A stretch of 15,686 bases of DNA from Parcubacteria group bacterium GW2011_GWC1_41_7 (GTDB taxonomy: Bacteria > Patescibacteriota > Minisyncoccia > UBA6257 > HR35). Positions 6,037 to 13,904 of the stretch are shown here, in pieces. The stretch's first letter is position 1. The number at the start of each line of letters is the position of its first letter. The translations under genes were made by a program, and so were the position numbers. The notes under the pieces are model-generated. The model was given only the letters and a program-made list of their open reading frames with translations. It had not been told where the DNA came from and searched no databases. The stretch covers positions 1 to 15,686 of the forward strand of contig LCBW01000004.1 of assembly GCA_000997465.1 (NCBI GenBank). Reading direction: 5' to 3'.

Positions 6037-7104
6037 ATGATTTTTCTTAATATTATTTTGTTTCTTGTATCTTTAAGTATATTAGTGTTAGTCCATGAAT
6101 ATGGTCATTTTTATGTTGCAAAAAAAGCGGGCGTTCCAGTTGAAGAATTTGGAATTGGATTTCCTCCGCGGGCATTTTTTTGGGAAAAAGGCGGAACCTT
6201 GTATTCGATTAACTGGGTTCCTTTAGGGGGATTTGTAAAATTACGGGGGGAAGAAAATCCGGATGATAAACAGGGATTTTTAGGACAAAAACCGTCAAAA
6301 AAAATGGCCATTGCAGTTGCCGGCGTTGTAATGAATTTATTTTTTGCATATTTGCTTATCAGTTTTGGATACCTTATCGGTGTACCGGACTCAGACGCGA
6401 GTTACTCTAATGTGACCATTTTGCAAGTACTTCCCGGTTCTGTTGCAGAGCGAAATGGATTGCAAATGGGAGATCGCATTTTGTCATTTAAAACAAAAGA
6501 TGGAATTGTTGAGGTAAAAGATCCTCGCGAGCTTCGTGATATTACGGAAAAGTATGCGGGGCAATATATTGATGTGCGCGTGCAAAGGGGAAATTCTTAT
6601 TTTTGGAAAAATATCCGTCCCGAGGTTACCCGCGATCCGCAAAAAGGCCCTTTGGGGGTTATGATTAGCTCGGTGACTCTTGTGAAAAAATCGTTTCCTT
6701 CAAACTTTTTTTATGGCGCAAAGCGAATGTGGACGATATCAGGCAAAATTTTTGATGGCCTCAAAAATATGCTGGTGGGGCTTTTGACTCGTACGAAAAC
6801 CGAAGAGGCGGGGACCGTGATGGGGCCAATTGGCATTTTTAATATTTTTCAGCAGATGAGAGTTTTAGGAATTGCATATCTTTTTCATTTTTGGGCGCTT
6901 ATTTCCCTTAATCTCGCGTTTTTGAATCTTCTTCCGCTTCCGGCGTTGGATGGTGGACGTATTGCGTTCAATATTATAGAACTGCTTCGCGGAAAGCCAG
7001 TTCCTTTGCAATATGAGGTGATGGTGCACACCGTAGGGTTTGGGCTCTTATTGCTTCTTCTTTTATTTGTCAGCATTAAAGACGTCAAACATCTTCTTCG
7101 GTAA
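6037..7104 (+). CDS. rseP: RseP-type site-2 zinc metalloprotease
   Basis: A membrane-embedded site-2 protease (355 residues from 6037) that cleaves transmembrane segments, such as anti-sigma factors or signal-peptide remnants. The first span carries the zinc-binding HExxH motif as HEYGH (20-24). A second span follows at about 90-112. A PDZ domain covers about 122-200 (VLPGSVAERNGLQMGDRI), and the third zinc ligand and active site are in NLLPLPALDGG (297-307, Asp305). A final span is at about 331-347. The start at 6037 fits the family, whose members begin almost directly with the first span. An ATG at 6007 would add ten hydrophilic residues and has a weak AAGG upstream, so it is a real alternative. 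A further upstream in-frame ATG at 5917 overlaps frr and is unlikely. proS follows after 2 bp. Confidence 0.92.
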   Translation: MIFLNIILFLVSLSILVLVHEYGHFYVAKKAGVPVEEFGIGFPPRAFFWEKGGTLYSINWVPLGGFVKLRGEENPDDKQGFLGQKPSKKMAIAVAGVVMNLFFAYLLISFGYLIGVPDSDASYSNVTILQVLPGSVAERNGLQMGDRILSFKTKDGIVEVKDPRELRDITEKYAGQYIDVRVQRGNSYFWKNIRPEVTRDPQKGPLGVMISSVTLVKKSFPSNFFYGAKRMWTISGKIFDGLKNMLVGLLTRTKTEEAGTVMGPIGIFNIFQQMRVLGIAYLFHFWALISLNLAFLNLLPLPALDGGRIAFNIIELLRGKPVPLQYEVMVHTVGFGLLLLLLLFVSIKDVKHLLR

Positions 7105-7106
7105 CA

Positions 7107-8573
7107 ATGAGTAAAGCAATAACTCCAAAGGGGGCTGATTATGCGCAGTGGTATTTGGATGTAATAGATGCGGCAGATCTTGCCGAACATTCATTGGTGA
7201 AGGGATGCATGATTATCAAGCCGTACGGATATGCCATATGGGAACAGATGCAAAAAGTGCTGGATGATCGCATAAAGCAGTCCGGGCATCAAAACGCGTA
7301 TTTTCCACTTTTCATTCCAAAGTCGCTTTTGGAAAAAGAAGCGGAGCACGTTGAAGGATTTGCAAAGGAATCAGCAGTGGTTACTCATTACCGGCTTCGG
7401 GCAACAAAAGATAAAAAAGGAATTGAAGTTGACCCCGATGCAAAATTAGAAGAGGAGCTGATTATTCGTCCAACATCAGAAACTATTATCTATAGCGCAT
7501 TTTCAAAGTGGATTCAATCATGGAGAGATCTGCCGCTTAAAATTAATCAGTGGGCAAATATCGTGAGGTGGGAAATGCGCACCCGTCTTTTTTTGCGTAC
7601 CACGGAATTTTTATGGCAAGAAGGGCATACTGCCCACGCTACCGAAGGCGAAGCTGAACGGGAAGCGCGTGATATGCTTGCGATGTATCAAAATTTTGCG
7701 CAGGAATATTTAGCATTGCCGGTTATTCCGGGACAAAAAACAGAGGCAGAAAAATTTGCAGGAGCACTGCGTACGTATACCGTTGAAGCGATGATGCAAG
7801 ATGGTAAAGCATTACAAGCGGGAACATCACATCATTTAGGGCAAAATTTTGCGAAGGCGTTTGATGTTTCCTTTTTAAATAAACAAGGAGAGAAGCAATT
7901 TGCATGGCAGACAAGTTGGGGAGTAAGCACGCGGCTTATCGGGGGGCTCATTATGGCGCATAGCGATGACAAAGGATTGGTATTGCCTTCTGCTATTGCA
8001 CCTATCCAAGTTGTCATTATTCCAATTTGGAAAGATGATACAACAAAAGATGATATGATTGCGCACGCGCAAAAGATTGCAGGTATGTGCGCTGTTCGGG
8101 TACATATTGATGATCGCGACTATCTGACGGTTGGGGAAAAATTTTATGAGTGGGAAAAGAAGGGCGTTCCGGTGCGTCTTGAAATAGGTGCGCGTGAGAA
8201 AGAATCAGAAAACGTTTCTGTTTGCAGGCGCGATACCGGAGAAAAGCAGGTACTTGCGGAGCGCGATCTCTCGTCTCGTATACCCGATATATTAAATGAA
8301 ATACAGGGATTTCTTTTTTCCCGCGCACAAGAATTTCTTCATTCTCATTCCCACAAAATTACTGATTACGAGGCCTTTAAAAAGGCCCTTGATGAGCGCT
8401 CCGGTTTCTTTTATACTCATTGGTGCGGAAGCAGTGAATGCGAGAAAAAGGTCACCCAAGAGACAAAGGCAACCATTCGATGTATTCCGTTTGATCAAAA
8501 GAAAGAAAAAGGGGCCTGTATGGTATGTGGAGCTGATTCAGATACCATTGTCATATTTGCAAAAGCATACTGA
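7107..8573 (+). CDS. proS: Prolyl-tRNA synthetase, archaeal/eukaryotic-like type 3
   Basis: Class II synthetase of 488 residues that charges tRNA-Pro. It has the RPTSET segment (121-126), motif 2 with VRWEMRTRLFLRTTEFLWQEGHTAH (153-177) and motif 3 with GVSTRLIGGLIMAHSDDKG (272-290). There is no editing (INS) insertion between motifs 2 and 3. The C-terminal extension has Cys440, Cys445, Cys471 and Cys474, spaced as in the zinc site of Thermus-type ProRS, and ends in the family's characteristic aromatic residue (AKAY). This is the archaeal/eukaryotic-like form rather than the longer E. coli type. It lies 2 bp after rseP and is clearly in the same operon. It ends in TGA, showing that TGA is a stop here. 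Confidence 0.96.
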   Translation: MSKAITPKGADYAQWYLDVIDAADLAEHSLVKGCMIIKPYGYAIWEQMQKVLDDRIKQSGHQNAYFPLFIPKSLLEKEAEHVEGFAKESAVVTHYRLRATKDKKGIEVDPDAKLEEELIIRPTSETIIYSAFSKWIQSWRDLPLKINQWANIVRWEMRTRLFLRTTEFLWQEGHTAHATEGEAEREARDMLAMYQNFAQEYLALPVIPGQKTEAEKFAGALRTYTVEAMMQDGKALQAGTSHHLGQNFAKAFDVSFLNKQGEKQFAWQTSWGVSTRLIGGLIMAHSDDKGLVLPSAIAPIQVVIIPIWKDDTTKDDMIAHAQKIAGMCAVRVHIDDRDYLTVGEKFYEWEKKGVPVRLEIGAREKESENVSVCRRDTGEKQVLAERDLSSRIPDILNEIQGFLFSRAQEFLHSHSHKITDYEAFKKALDERSGFFYTHWCGSSECEKKVTQETKATIRCIPFDQKKEKGACMVCGADSDTIVIFAKAY

Positions 8574-8574
8574 C

Positions 8575-8622
8575 ATGTATACAACGAATTATGTTGAGGG
8601 GGAGCATTATCATCTGAAATAG
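8575..8622 (+). other. 15-codon mini-ORF between proS and mreB
   Basis: An ATG at 8575 opens a frame MYTTNYVEGEHYHLK ending in TAG one base before the mreB start. It almost exactly fills the proS-mreB gap. The YVEGEHYH pattern recalls, from memory, the N-terminal 'xxGEYYHIYNRG' of REP-associated tyrosine (Y1) transposases, so it may be a decayed remnant. It could also be a leader peptide coupling translation into mreB, or chance. Confidence 0.25.
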
Positions 8623-8623
8623 T

Positions 8624-9637
8624 ATGGCAAAATTTATAAAACAACTTGAACTTGGCATTGACTTAGGAACCTCAAATACGCTTGTCTATTTGAAGAAGCT
8701 GGGTATTGTGTTGCAACAACCAAGTGTGATTGCTATAAATAAAAGAAATCAAAGCGTTGTTGCAGTTGGTGAAGAGGCAAAGAAAATGGTGGGACGTACG
8801 CCTCAAAATTTAATCGTGCTTCGTCCGCTTTCATATGGAATCGTATCTGATTTTGACGCGGCAAAATTGTTTTTAGAAAAAATTTTGCAAAGTTTGAAAA
8901 AAGATTATTTTAGTTTTGCGGGGCCGCGTGCGATTATTGGCATCCCGTTGAATTTGACTGAGGTTCAAAAACGCGGTGCAATTGACGCCGCGCGTTCCGC
9001 TGGATTTCGCGACGTGTACCTTGTAGAGGAACCCATTGCCGCATCTTTGGGGGGAGATTTGTCATTTGAGGATGCAAAAGGACTCCTTATTATTGATATT
9101 GGAGGCGGCACAACAGAAATTACGGTTATTTCTTTGGGGGGTATTGTGGTTGGAAAAAGCATTAAAATTGCAGGCGATCGATTTAATCAGGAAATTATTA
9201 ATTTTGTCAGATTAAAATACAATCTTATTATCGGAGAGGGGCAGGCAGAAGATGCTAAAATAAAAGTAGGAAGCTTGACTGATAAAAATAGAATTTTTGA
9301 TATGAGAGGACGCGATGCAATTACCGCGCTCCCAAAGGAAGTTATTTTTACCAGCCAGGATTTAAAAGAGGCGCTTCTTCCCTCTATTCAAGAAATTATG
9401 GATGAGGCAAAGGATATTATTAATATTACTCCGCCCGATTTGTTAGGAGATATTATTGGGCAAGGAATTTACTTAACTGGCGGAAGTAGTTTACTTGAAG
9501 GATTGGACGCGCTGTTTGAGCGGGAATTGAAAGCGCGCGTAAATCGTATGAGCGATCCGTTTTATTCTGTTGCGCGAGGGGTAGGAAAAATCATAGAAGA
9601 GTTTACGTATTATAAAAAATTGTGTTTTTCAGAATAA
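8624..9637 (+). CDS. mreB: Rod shape-determining actin homologue MreB
   Basis: A 337-residue bacterial actin that forms membrane-bound filaments and steers the elongasome. ATP-binding signatures are the phosphate-1 loop GIDLGTSNTLVYLK (about 12-25), the central IIGIPLNLTEVQKRGAIDAARSAGF with LVEEPIAASLG, the phosphate-2 loop LLIIDIGGGTTEITVISLGG, and the adenosine motif GIYLTGGSSLLEGL near the C-terminus. Length matches the family (about 335-350). The N-terminus MAKFIKQLELG is short and may give weak membrane contact. It is the first gene of mreB-mreC-mreD-mrdA. No Shine-Dalgarno sequence; a GGGGGAG run sits more than 15 nt upstream, too far away. Confidence 0.96.
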   Translation: MAKFIKQLELGIDLGTSNTLVYLKKLGIVLQQPSVIAINKRNQSVVAVGEEAKKMVGRTPQNLIVLRPLSYGIVSDFDAAKLFLEKILQSLKKDYFSFAGPRAIIGIPLNLTEVQKRGAIDAARSAGFRDVYLVEEPIAASLGGDLSFEDAKGLLIIDIGGGTTEITVISLGGIVVGKSIKIAGDRFNQEIINFVRLKYNLIIGEGQAEDAKIKVGSLTDKNRIFDMRGRDAITALPKEVIFTSQDLKEALLPSIQEIMDEAKDIINITPPDLLGDIIGQGIYLTGGSSLLEGLDALFERELKARVNRMSDPFYSVARGVGKIIEEFTYYKKLCFSE

Positions 9638-9649
9638 TTTATCTATCGC

Positions 9650-10393
9650 ATGGAGCATATCCGAAAAAAACTTTTATTTTTTATCACTGGTGCGGCAATT
9701 TTGTTCTTTTCTCATTTTTCGCCTATTGTCTATGCACAAGAAGAATCGCTCTTTTCTGCATCGTTGCAGATCCAGTCCTTTGTGCGTGGAATTGCACAAA
9801 AAGTAAGCGATGCGTTGCCATTTTCAGACAATCATGAAAATTACAAGGAAAAATATTTCAAATTACTTCGTGAATTTTCGCAGCTGAAATTGACGCAACA
9901 AGAGTTTTCCGAAGGAGATATGACAAAAGCCATAAAAGAGAGGTTTCCAAAGTCGGTTTTAGTCCGCCCGATAAAGACCGCTGGATTTGGCATTGTGTAT
10001 ATTACCGCGTACCCAAGCGCGCGCATCGGAGATATCGTTGTTGATGATCGTCTCGTACTAGTGGGAAGGGTGGGCCGCATTTCAAAGAATTTTATTGAAG
10101 TATGGACACTTGATTATCCGGGAATTGAATTTAACGTAGGAGACACCGATGGAAGATTTTTGGGCGTTGGACGAACAACAGGTCTTGGATATGTTGAAAT
10201 TAGTCTCGTTGAAACAAAGGAAAAGATTGCGGAAGAAGATATGTTAGTTTCAACATATGGAAACGATAAAATTTTCCCCAGCAATTTTCTTTTTGGAAGA
10301 ATAGATAAAGTGGTGCGCAAAGGATATGCAGGAAGCGCAACCATTGAACCTATGGCAAATATATCGGCACTTTCGTATTTTGTCCTTAAATGA
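9650..10393 (+). CDS. mreC: Rod shape-determining protein MreC
   Basis: A 247-residue MreC-like protein, divergent in its N-terminal half. A hydrophobic N-terminus (about 8-28) ends in IVYAQEE. A coiled-coil-like stretch (about 62-88) leads into the double beta-barrel domain (about 105-247), with VLVGRVGRIS, LVSTYGNDKIFPSNFLFGRI and the closing ATIEPMANISALSYFVL, which matches the MreC C-terminal pattern. MreC sits outside the membrane and activates PBP2 within the elongasome. Its place between mreB and mreD supports the call. The VYA/QE junction resembles a signal-peptidase site, which is odd for a protein normally kept membrane-anchored. It overlaps mreD by 4 bp (ATGA). Confidence 0.88.
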   Translation: MEHIRKKLLFFITGAAILFFSHFSPIVYAQEESLFSASLQIQSFVRGIAQKVSDALPFSDNHENYKEKYFKLLREFSQLKLTQQEFSEGDMTKAIKERFPKSVLVRPIKTAGFGIVYITAYPSARIGDIVVDDRLVLVGRVGRISKNFIEVWTLDYPGIEFNVGDTDGRFLGVGRTTGLGYVEISLVETKEKIAEEDMLVSTYGNDKIFPSNFLFGRIDKVVRKGYAGSATIEPMANISALSYFVLK

Positions 10394-10809
10394 ACATTGC
10401 GTTGACTCTTCTGGTTGTTTTTTTTCTGCAATCCATTTTTCCAAGCATTGCGTTTATTGCTCCCGTGCTTATTTTGATGTTTTTGTATGGGCATAAGCAA
10501 TTTTTTATCTATCTTTTAGTAGGATCTTTTGCCCAGGATATTTTTTTTCTTACTCCTTTTGGATTTCATTTGTTGGTATGGGGTATTTTATTTTTTCTTT
10601 GTTCTTTTTTGACACGGATTATAGGAATCGAGCACTTCAGCGGCTTGTTATTTTTTCTTGGACTTTTTTTTCTTTTGTACCTGATATCTTTGGGATGGTT
10701 GAGGGGGAATATGCACAGTAACTATCTCGCATTTCTTTTTTTGGGGCATATACTTTGGGCGCTTGTATGCGCATGGGTATATCGGGCGCGCATGTACAGC
10801 CGCATATAA
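10390..10809 (+). CDS. mreD: Rod shape-determining membrane protein MreD
   Basis: A 139-residue, highly hydrophobic protein with about four to five membrane spans, shorter than E. coli MreD (about 160). Charged residues are few and lie in short loops (GHKQ, RIIGIEH, RGNMHS). Sequence motifs in MreD are weak, so the call rests on membrane topology and on its place between mreC and a PBP2 gene. The ATG overlaps the mreC stop as ATGA, so translational coupling is likely. Its role is to help assemble MreC and PBP2 in the membrane. Confidence 0.85.
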   Translation: MNIALTLLVVFFLQSIFPSIAFIAPVLILMFLYGHKQFFIYLLVGSFAQDIFFLTPFGFHLLVWGILFFLCSFLTRIIGIEHFSGLLFFLGLFFLLYLISLGWLRGNMHSNYLAFLFLGHILWALVCAWVYRARMYSRI

Positions 10810-10810
10810 T

Positions 10811-10822
10811 CCTTACGTAAGG
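10811..10822. promoter_or_regulatory. 12-bp perfect palindrome upstream of mrdA
   Basis: CCTTACGTAAGG (10811-10822) begins one base after the mreD stop. A second short pairing, AAGGC (10819-10823) with GCCTT, overlaps it. It could be an operator or a weak hairpin; no T-run follows. Confidence 0.35.
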
Positions 10823-10844
10823 CACGCGTTGGCGCCTTAGCGGA

Positions 10845-10853
10845 TGCTATAAT
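10845..10853 (+). promoter_or_regulatory. Extended -10 promoter of mrdA
   Basis: TGCTATAAT (TG at 10845-10846, TATAAT 10848-10853) is a perfect extended -10. Only 7 nt separate it from the ATG at 10861, so the transcript would start essentially at the start codon. Confidence 0.65.
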
Positions 10854-10860
10854 AAGGACG

Positions 10861-12669
10861 ATGAGAACGGATCATTGGGATGAAATTTTAGTCGAGCCGG
10901 AGGGCGAAAAATTTTTTCGGCGCTTGCATCTTCGCAAAGTGCTCTCTTTTTTGTTTTTATGCATTTGGTTGATTTTTGGATTTATCAGCATGCAATTTGT
11001 TGCGCAATCAGATCAATGGGCGCGGCGTTCTCAGGCGAACCAGTTTTTTGAAATTGTGCATTTTCCTCCTCGGGGCATTATGTATGATAGGCAGGGAAAA
11101 CAAATCGCATCAAACCAACCAAGTATTGATATTTTTTTGGACTTTCAGCCGCTTTCAGATGAAGAAAAGATATACGTACAGCGTTTTATTCAAAAAAATA
11201 ATTTACTTTTTAAATTAACGTATGAGCGGTATTTGGTTATAAAAAATGTGAGCCAACAAAATATTTTAGAATTAAGGGGAGTATTGCAGTCAAACCGTAC
11301 TATTGAAATCGTCAGGGGATTCCGGAGATTTTATCCGTATGCGGACGCGATGGGAAATGTGATTGGATATTTAGGGTTTCCAACGGAAGATGATCTAAAA
11401 GACGGCAAGATGTTTGCCGAAGAATATATTGGAAAGGGCGGATTAGAGCGTACCTATCAGGATTTTTTGCGCGGAATTCCCGGAGTAGTAAGTTTTGAGC
11501 GGGATGTAAAGGGAGAAGTGGGGCGCACTATTAAAAAATCAGAAATTGCGCAAGGAGATATGATTTTTACAACGCTTGATGCTGAATTTCAAAAACGCGC
11601 CTATGACATGATGGATATATATTTTAAACAGACAGGATACAAAAAAGGATCTCTTGTTGCTCTGGATCCGAAAGATGGCTCCGTCATCGCGATGATTTCT
11701 TATCCCAATTACGACAATAATGCGTTTTTGGAAAACAGTAGACGATCAACTGATATTTTAAACAATACGTACGCGCCGCTTTTTAATCGGGTAGTTTCGG
11801 GCCAATATGCGCCTGGGTCAACTATAAAGCCGATTGTTGCGGCAGGCGCTTTAGAGGAAAAAATTATCAGTCCCGATAAACAGATTTTATCAACAGGGCA
11901 AATTGTTATTCCGAATCCTTATTTTCCGTCAAAGCCGTCTATTTTTAAAGATTTTCATACTGAAGGATATGGATGGACAGATATGTATAAAGGAATTGCC
12001 CAGTCAGTCAATACTTATTTTTATTCAATTGGAGGAGGGTATCATGATCAAAAGGGCCTAGGTATTTATCGGCTCAAAAAATATTATGAACGTTATGGAT
12101 TGGGATCAAAAACCGGTATTGATATTGCGTCAGAAAAAGCTGGATTCGTGCCATCTCCCGAAACAAAGAAAAAATTATTTGGAAAAGGATGGGTGCTTGG
12201 AGATACCTATAATGTCAGCATTGGGCAAGGAGACCTTTTAGTGACCCCGCTTCAAATTTCGCTCTTCACCAATGCGTTTGTGAGCAATACGCTGTACCAG
12301 CCGTATATTATCAAAACCATAGCAGACACGAAGGGAAAGGTGCTCTATGATCGAAAGCCAAAAATTATTCGCCGTGATTTGATTGATGTAAAAAATCTTG
12401 GCATTATCCAAAAAGCTATGCGCATGACGGTAACTGATGGATCGGCAAAAACCCTGCAGAGAGTAATCGTTGCAGTTGCCGGAAAATCAGGAACACCTGA
12501 AATTTTAGGGAAAAGTAAACTGAACGCTATCTTTACCGGATTTGCGCCGTATGAAAATCCCAAAATTGTCATGACGCTTTTTATTGAGGAGGTTCCCTTA
12601 GGGTCCGTTGCGACGTTGCCGCTCTATCGGGATATTATGAATATGTATTTTGAAACACATACACATTAA
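10861..12669 (+). CDS. mrdA: Penicillin-binding protein 2 (elongasome D,D-transpeptidase)
   Basis: A 602-residue class B PBP that crosslinks peptidoglycan during elongation. It has a cytoplasmic N-terminus, one membrane anchor (about 28-46), then a dimerisation/pedestal domain beginning PPRGIMYDR (69-77). The transpeptidase domain holds the catalytic SxxK as S320-TI-K323 (APGSTIKP), SxN as S382-V-N384, and KSGT at 542-545. Length is close to the 630 or so of E. coli PBP2. Its position after mreBCD marks it as the PBP2 partner rather than the divisome FtsI. The usual partner rodA (SEDS glycosyltransferase) is not in the window. Besides read-through from mreD it probably has its own leaderless promoter. 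Confidence 0.95.
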   Translation: MRTDHWDEILVEPEGEKFFRRLHLRKVLSFLFLCIWLIFGFISMQFVAQSDQWARRSQANQFFEIVHFPPRGIMYDRQGKQIASNQPSIDIFLDFQPLSDEEKIYVQRFIQKNNLLFKLTYERYLVIKNVSQQNILELRGVLQSNRTIEIVRGFRRFYPYADAMGNVIGYLGFPTEDDLKDGKMFAEEYIGKGGLERTYQDFLRGIPGVVSFERDVKGEVGRTIKKSEIAQGDMIFTTLDAEFQKRAYDMMDIYFKQTGYKKGSLVALDPKDGSVIAMISYPNYDNNAFLENSRRSTDILNNTYAPLFNRVVSGQYAPGSTIKPIVAAGALEEKIISPDKQILSTGQIVIPNPYFPSKPSIFKDFHTEGYGWTDMYKGIAQSVNTYFYSIGGGYHDQKGLGIYRLKKYYERYGLGSKTGIDIASEKAGFVPSPETKKKLFGKGWVLGDTYNVSIGQGDLLVTPLQISLFTNAFVSNTLYQPYIIKTIADTKGKVLYDRKPKIIRRDLIDVKNLGIIQKAMRMTVTDGSAKTLQRVIVAVAGKSGTPEILGKSKLNAIFTGFAPYENPKIVMTLFIEEVPLGSVATLPLYRDIMNMYFETHTH

Positions 12670-12689
12670 ATTTTCTATGCACATCTGTG

Positions 12690-12718
12690 TTGACAAAAGG
12701 TAGTTTTTGCCTTAAATT
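12690..12718 (+). promoter_or_regulatory. Probable greA promoter
   Basis: A perfect TTGACA (12690-12695), a 17-bp spacer and TAAATT (12713-12718, 4 of 6) precede greA. The roughly 60-nt leader contains TGTGCG (12727-12732) pairing with CGCACA (12751-12756). Confidence 0.5.
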
Positions 12719-12784
12719 CTTGCTATTGTGCGCTTTAGATAAGAAGCGATCGCACACCTATTAAAAAGCTGTGACAGTATACCT

Positions 12785-13249
12785 ATGAGTGAACGTTTAA
12801 TTACGAAAGACACTTACGATCGATTAAGTCAGGACTTAGAACGCATGAAGACAGAAGAGCGCATGGAAATAGCAGAGCGCATTAGGCAGGCAAAAGAATT
12901 TGGAGACTTATCTGAAAACGCCGAATACAAAGAGGCATTGGATGCGCAAGCGACCCTGGAACAGCGTATTTTAGATATGGATGTCATTTTACGGGAAGCA
13001 AAAATTATCAAGCCATCGCGCAGTAAGACAAAAATTGAAGTAGGGGTTTCGTTTGAGGTGCGCGATATGGGTACTAAAAAGAAGCTTACCTTTACTTTGG
13101 TTGGATTTGGAGACGCGAATCCAATGCAGGGGAAAATTTCAACAGATTCTCCTTTGGGCGCTGCATTTTTGGAAAAAACAGTTGATGATGAGGTTGAGGT
13201 AAAATTGCCTGAGCGAGTATTGACGTATAAGGTTCTCAAAATTCTCTAG
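12785..13249 (+). CDS. greA: Transcript cleavage factor GreA
   Basis: A 154-residue GreA that enters the RNA polymerase secondary channel and makes it cut back-tracked RNA. The N-terminal coiled coil (about 1-75) carries the conserved tip FGDLSENAEYKEA. Asp41 and Glu44, the acidic pair that holds the catalytic magnesium, sit at the same numbers as in E. coli. The C-terminal FKBP-like domain ends with SPLGAAFLEKTVDDEVEVKLP, standard for the family. The stop TAG shares the sequence CTAG with the stop of the minus-strand methyltransferase, and there is no terminator between them. Confidence 0.96.
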   Translation: MSERLITKDTYDRLSQDLERMKTEERMEIAERIRQAKEFGDLSENAEYKEALDAQATLEQRILDMDVILREAKIIKPSRSKTKIEVGVSFEVRDMGTKKKLTFTLVGFGDANPMQGKISTDSPLGAAFLEKTVDDEVEVKLPERVLTYKVLKIL

Positions 13250-13848
13250 TGTTTTTGAAAGAGCAAAAACCACTGTCCGTACTTTTTGTATTTTTTGATG
13301 AGCAGGAGTCCTGACTCTTTTGCAGTACACTCAATTTCTTTAGCTGGGATATGCACACTTGTTTTTTCAGTGGGAAACAGTTTTGTGTAGGCAATAAGTA
13401 TTTTGTGCAAAAAATTTTCAGATTGCGGCGCGATGATGTAGAGATATCCGTACAGTGCAAGCAGCTGCGCGCATGTTTCAATTGCTTTTTTCGGGTTTTC
13501 AAGACAATATAGTGCGTCTATGATAGTGATAAGATCGTAGGATTTTTGTGGAAGATGTGCGTGCAGAAATTTTTTGCATAGTGCCTTTGCAAAGGGACAT
13601 GCTTTTTTTGAGCGCTCAATCATGTTTGCGCTTGCGTCCAGCAGGGTGACGTTAATGTGCGGATGCGCGCCGCGTAATTTTTTTGCAAATTTTCCCGTTG
13701 CGCATCCAATATCCAATATCCGCGCGCACGGACCTATAACCGGTTGTAGATCAAAAAGCGCCCTTTTATGTTCCCACCAATAGACATACTGCATTAAAGG
13801 AAAGTCATACACTGCGGCGATTTTGTCATAGGGGTTATTTTTTTGCAT
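13246..13848 (-). CDS. Class I SAM-dependent methyltransferase
   Basis: A 200-residue Rossmann-fold methyltransferase. Motif I is ILDIGCATG (44-52), which binds SAM. Motif II has the acidic residue Asp71 in LLDAS, followed by NMIERSK. The core continues through YDLITIIDALYCLENP, where motif IV normally lies. The substrate cannot be told: the fold is shared by small-molecule, lipid and quinone methylases, and the N-terminal YDKIAAVYDFPLMQYVYWW resembles the UbiE/Methyltransf_11 type. It is tail-to-tail with greA, overlapping it by 4 bp, and divergent from the second NUDIX gene. Its hydrophobic C-terminal end (GQWFLLFQKH) is complete. The ATG at 13848 follows a TATAGT on the same strand. Confidence 0.88.
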   Translation of the reverse strand: MQKNNPYDKIAAVYDFPLMQYVYWWEHKRALFDLQPVIGPCARILDIGCATGKFAKKLRGAHPHINVTLLDASANMIERSKKACPFAKALCKKFLHAHLPQKSYDLITIIDALYCLENPKKAIETCAQLLALYGYLYIIAPQSENFLHKILIAYTKLFPTEKTSVHIPAKEIECTAKESGLLLIKKYKKYGQWFLLFQKH

Positions 13849-13861
13849 ACCTAGGTGCTCA

Positions 13862-13873
13862 TGATATACTATA
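13862..13873. promoter_or_regulatory. Overlapping divergent -10 boxes
   Basis: On the plus strand TGATATACT (TG 13862-13863, TATACT 13865-13870) is an extended -10 for the second NUDIX gene. On the minus strand TATAGT (13873-13868) serves the methyltransferase. The boxes share three bases, so only one polymerase could occupy the site at a time. Confidence 0.45.
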
Positions 13874-13904
13874 TACAGGCCGCACTTAATCCTTACGCTC
13901 TATT

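Noticed and set aside
8571..8573. Reassigned UGA (glycine) code as in Gracilibacteria/SR1
   Set aside because: TGA ends proS and mreC at the expected lengths, and no TGA interrupts any conserved gene.
8296..8622. A 108-codon frame overlapping the end of proS
   Set aside because: It is a shadow of proS in another frame; only the last 15 codons lie outside and are treated separately.
12746..12753. GCGATCGC octamer, like the cyanobacterial HIP1 motif
   Set aside because: A single copy in a non-cyanobacterial context; likely chance.
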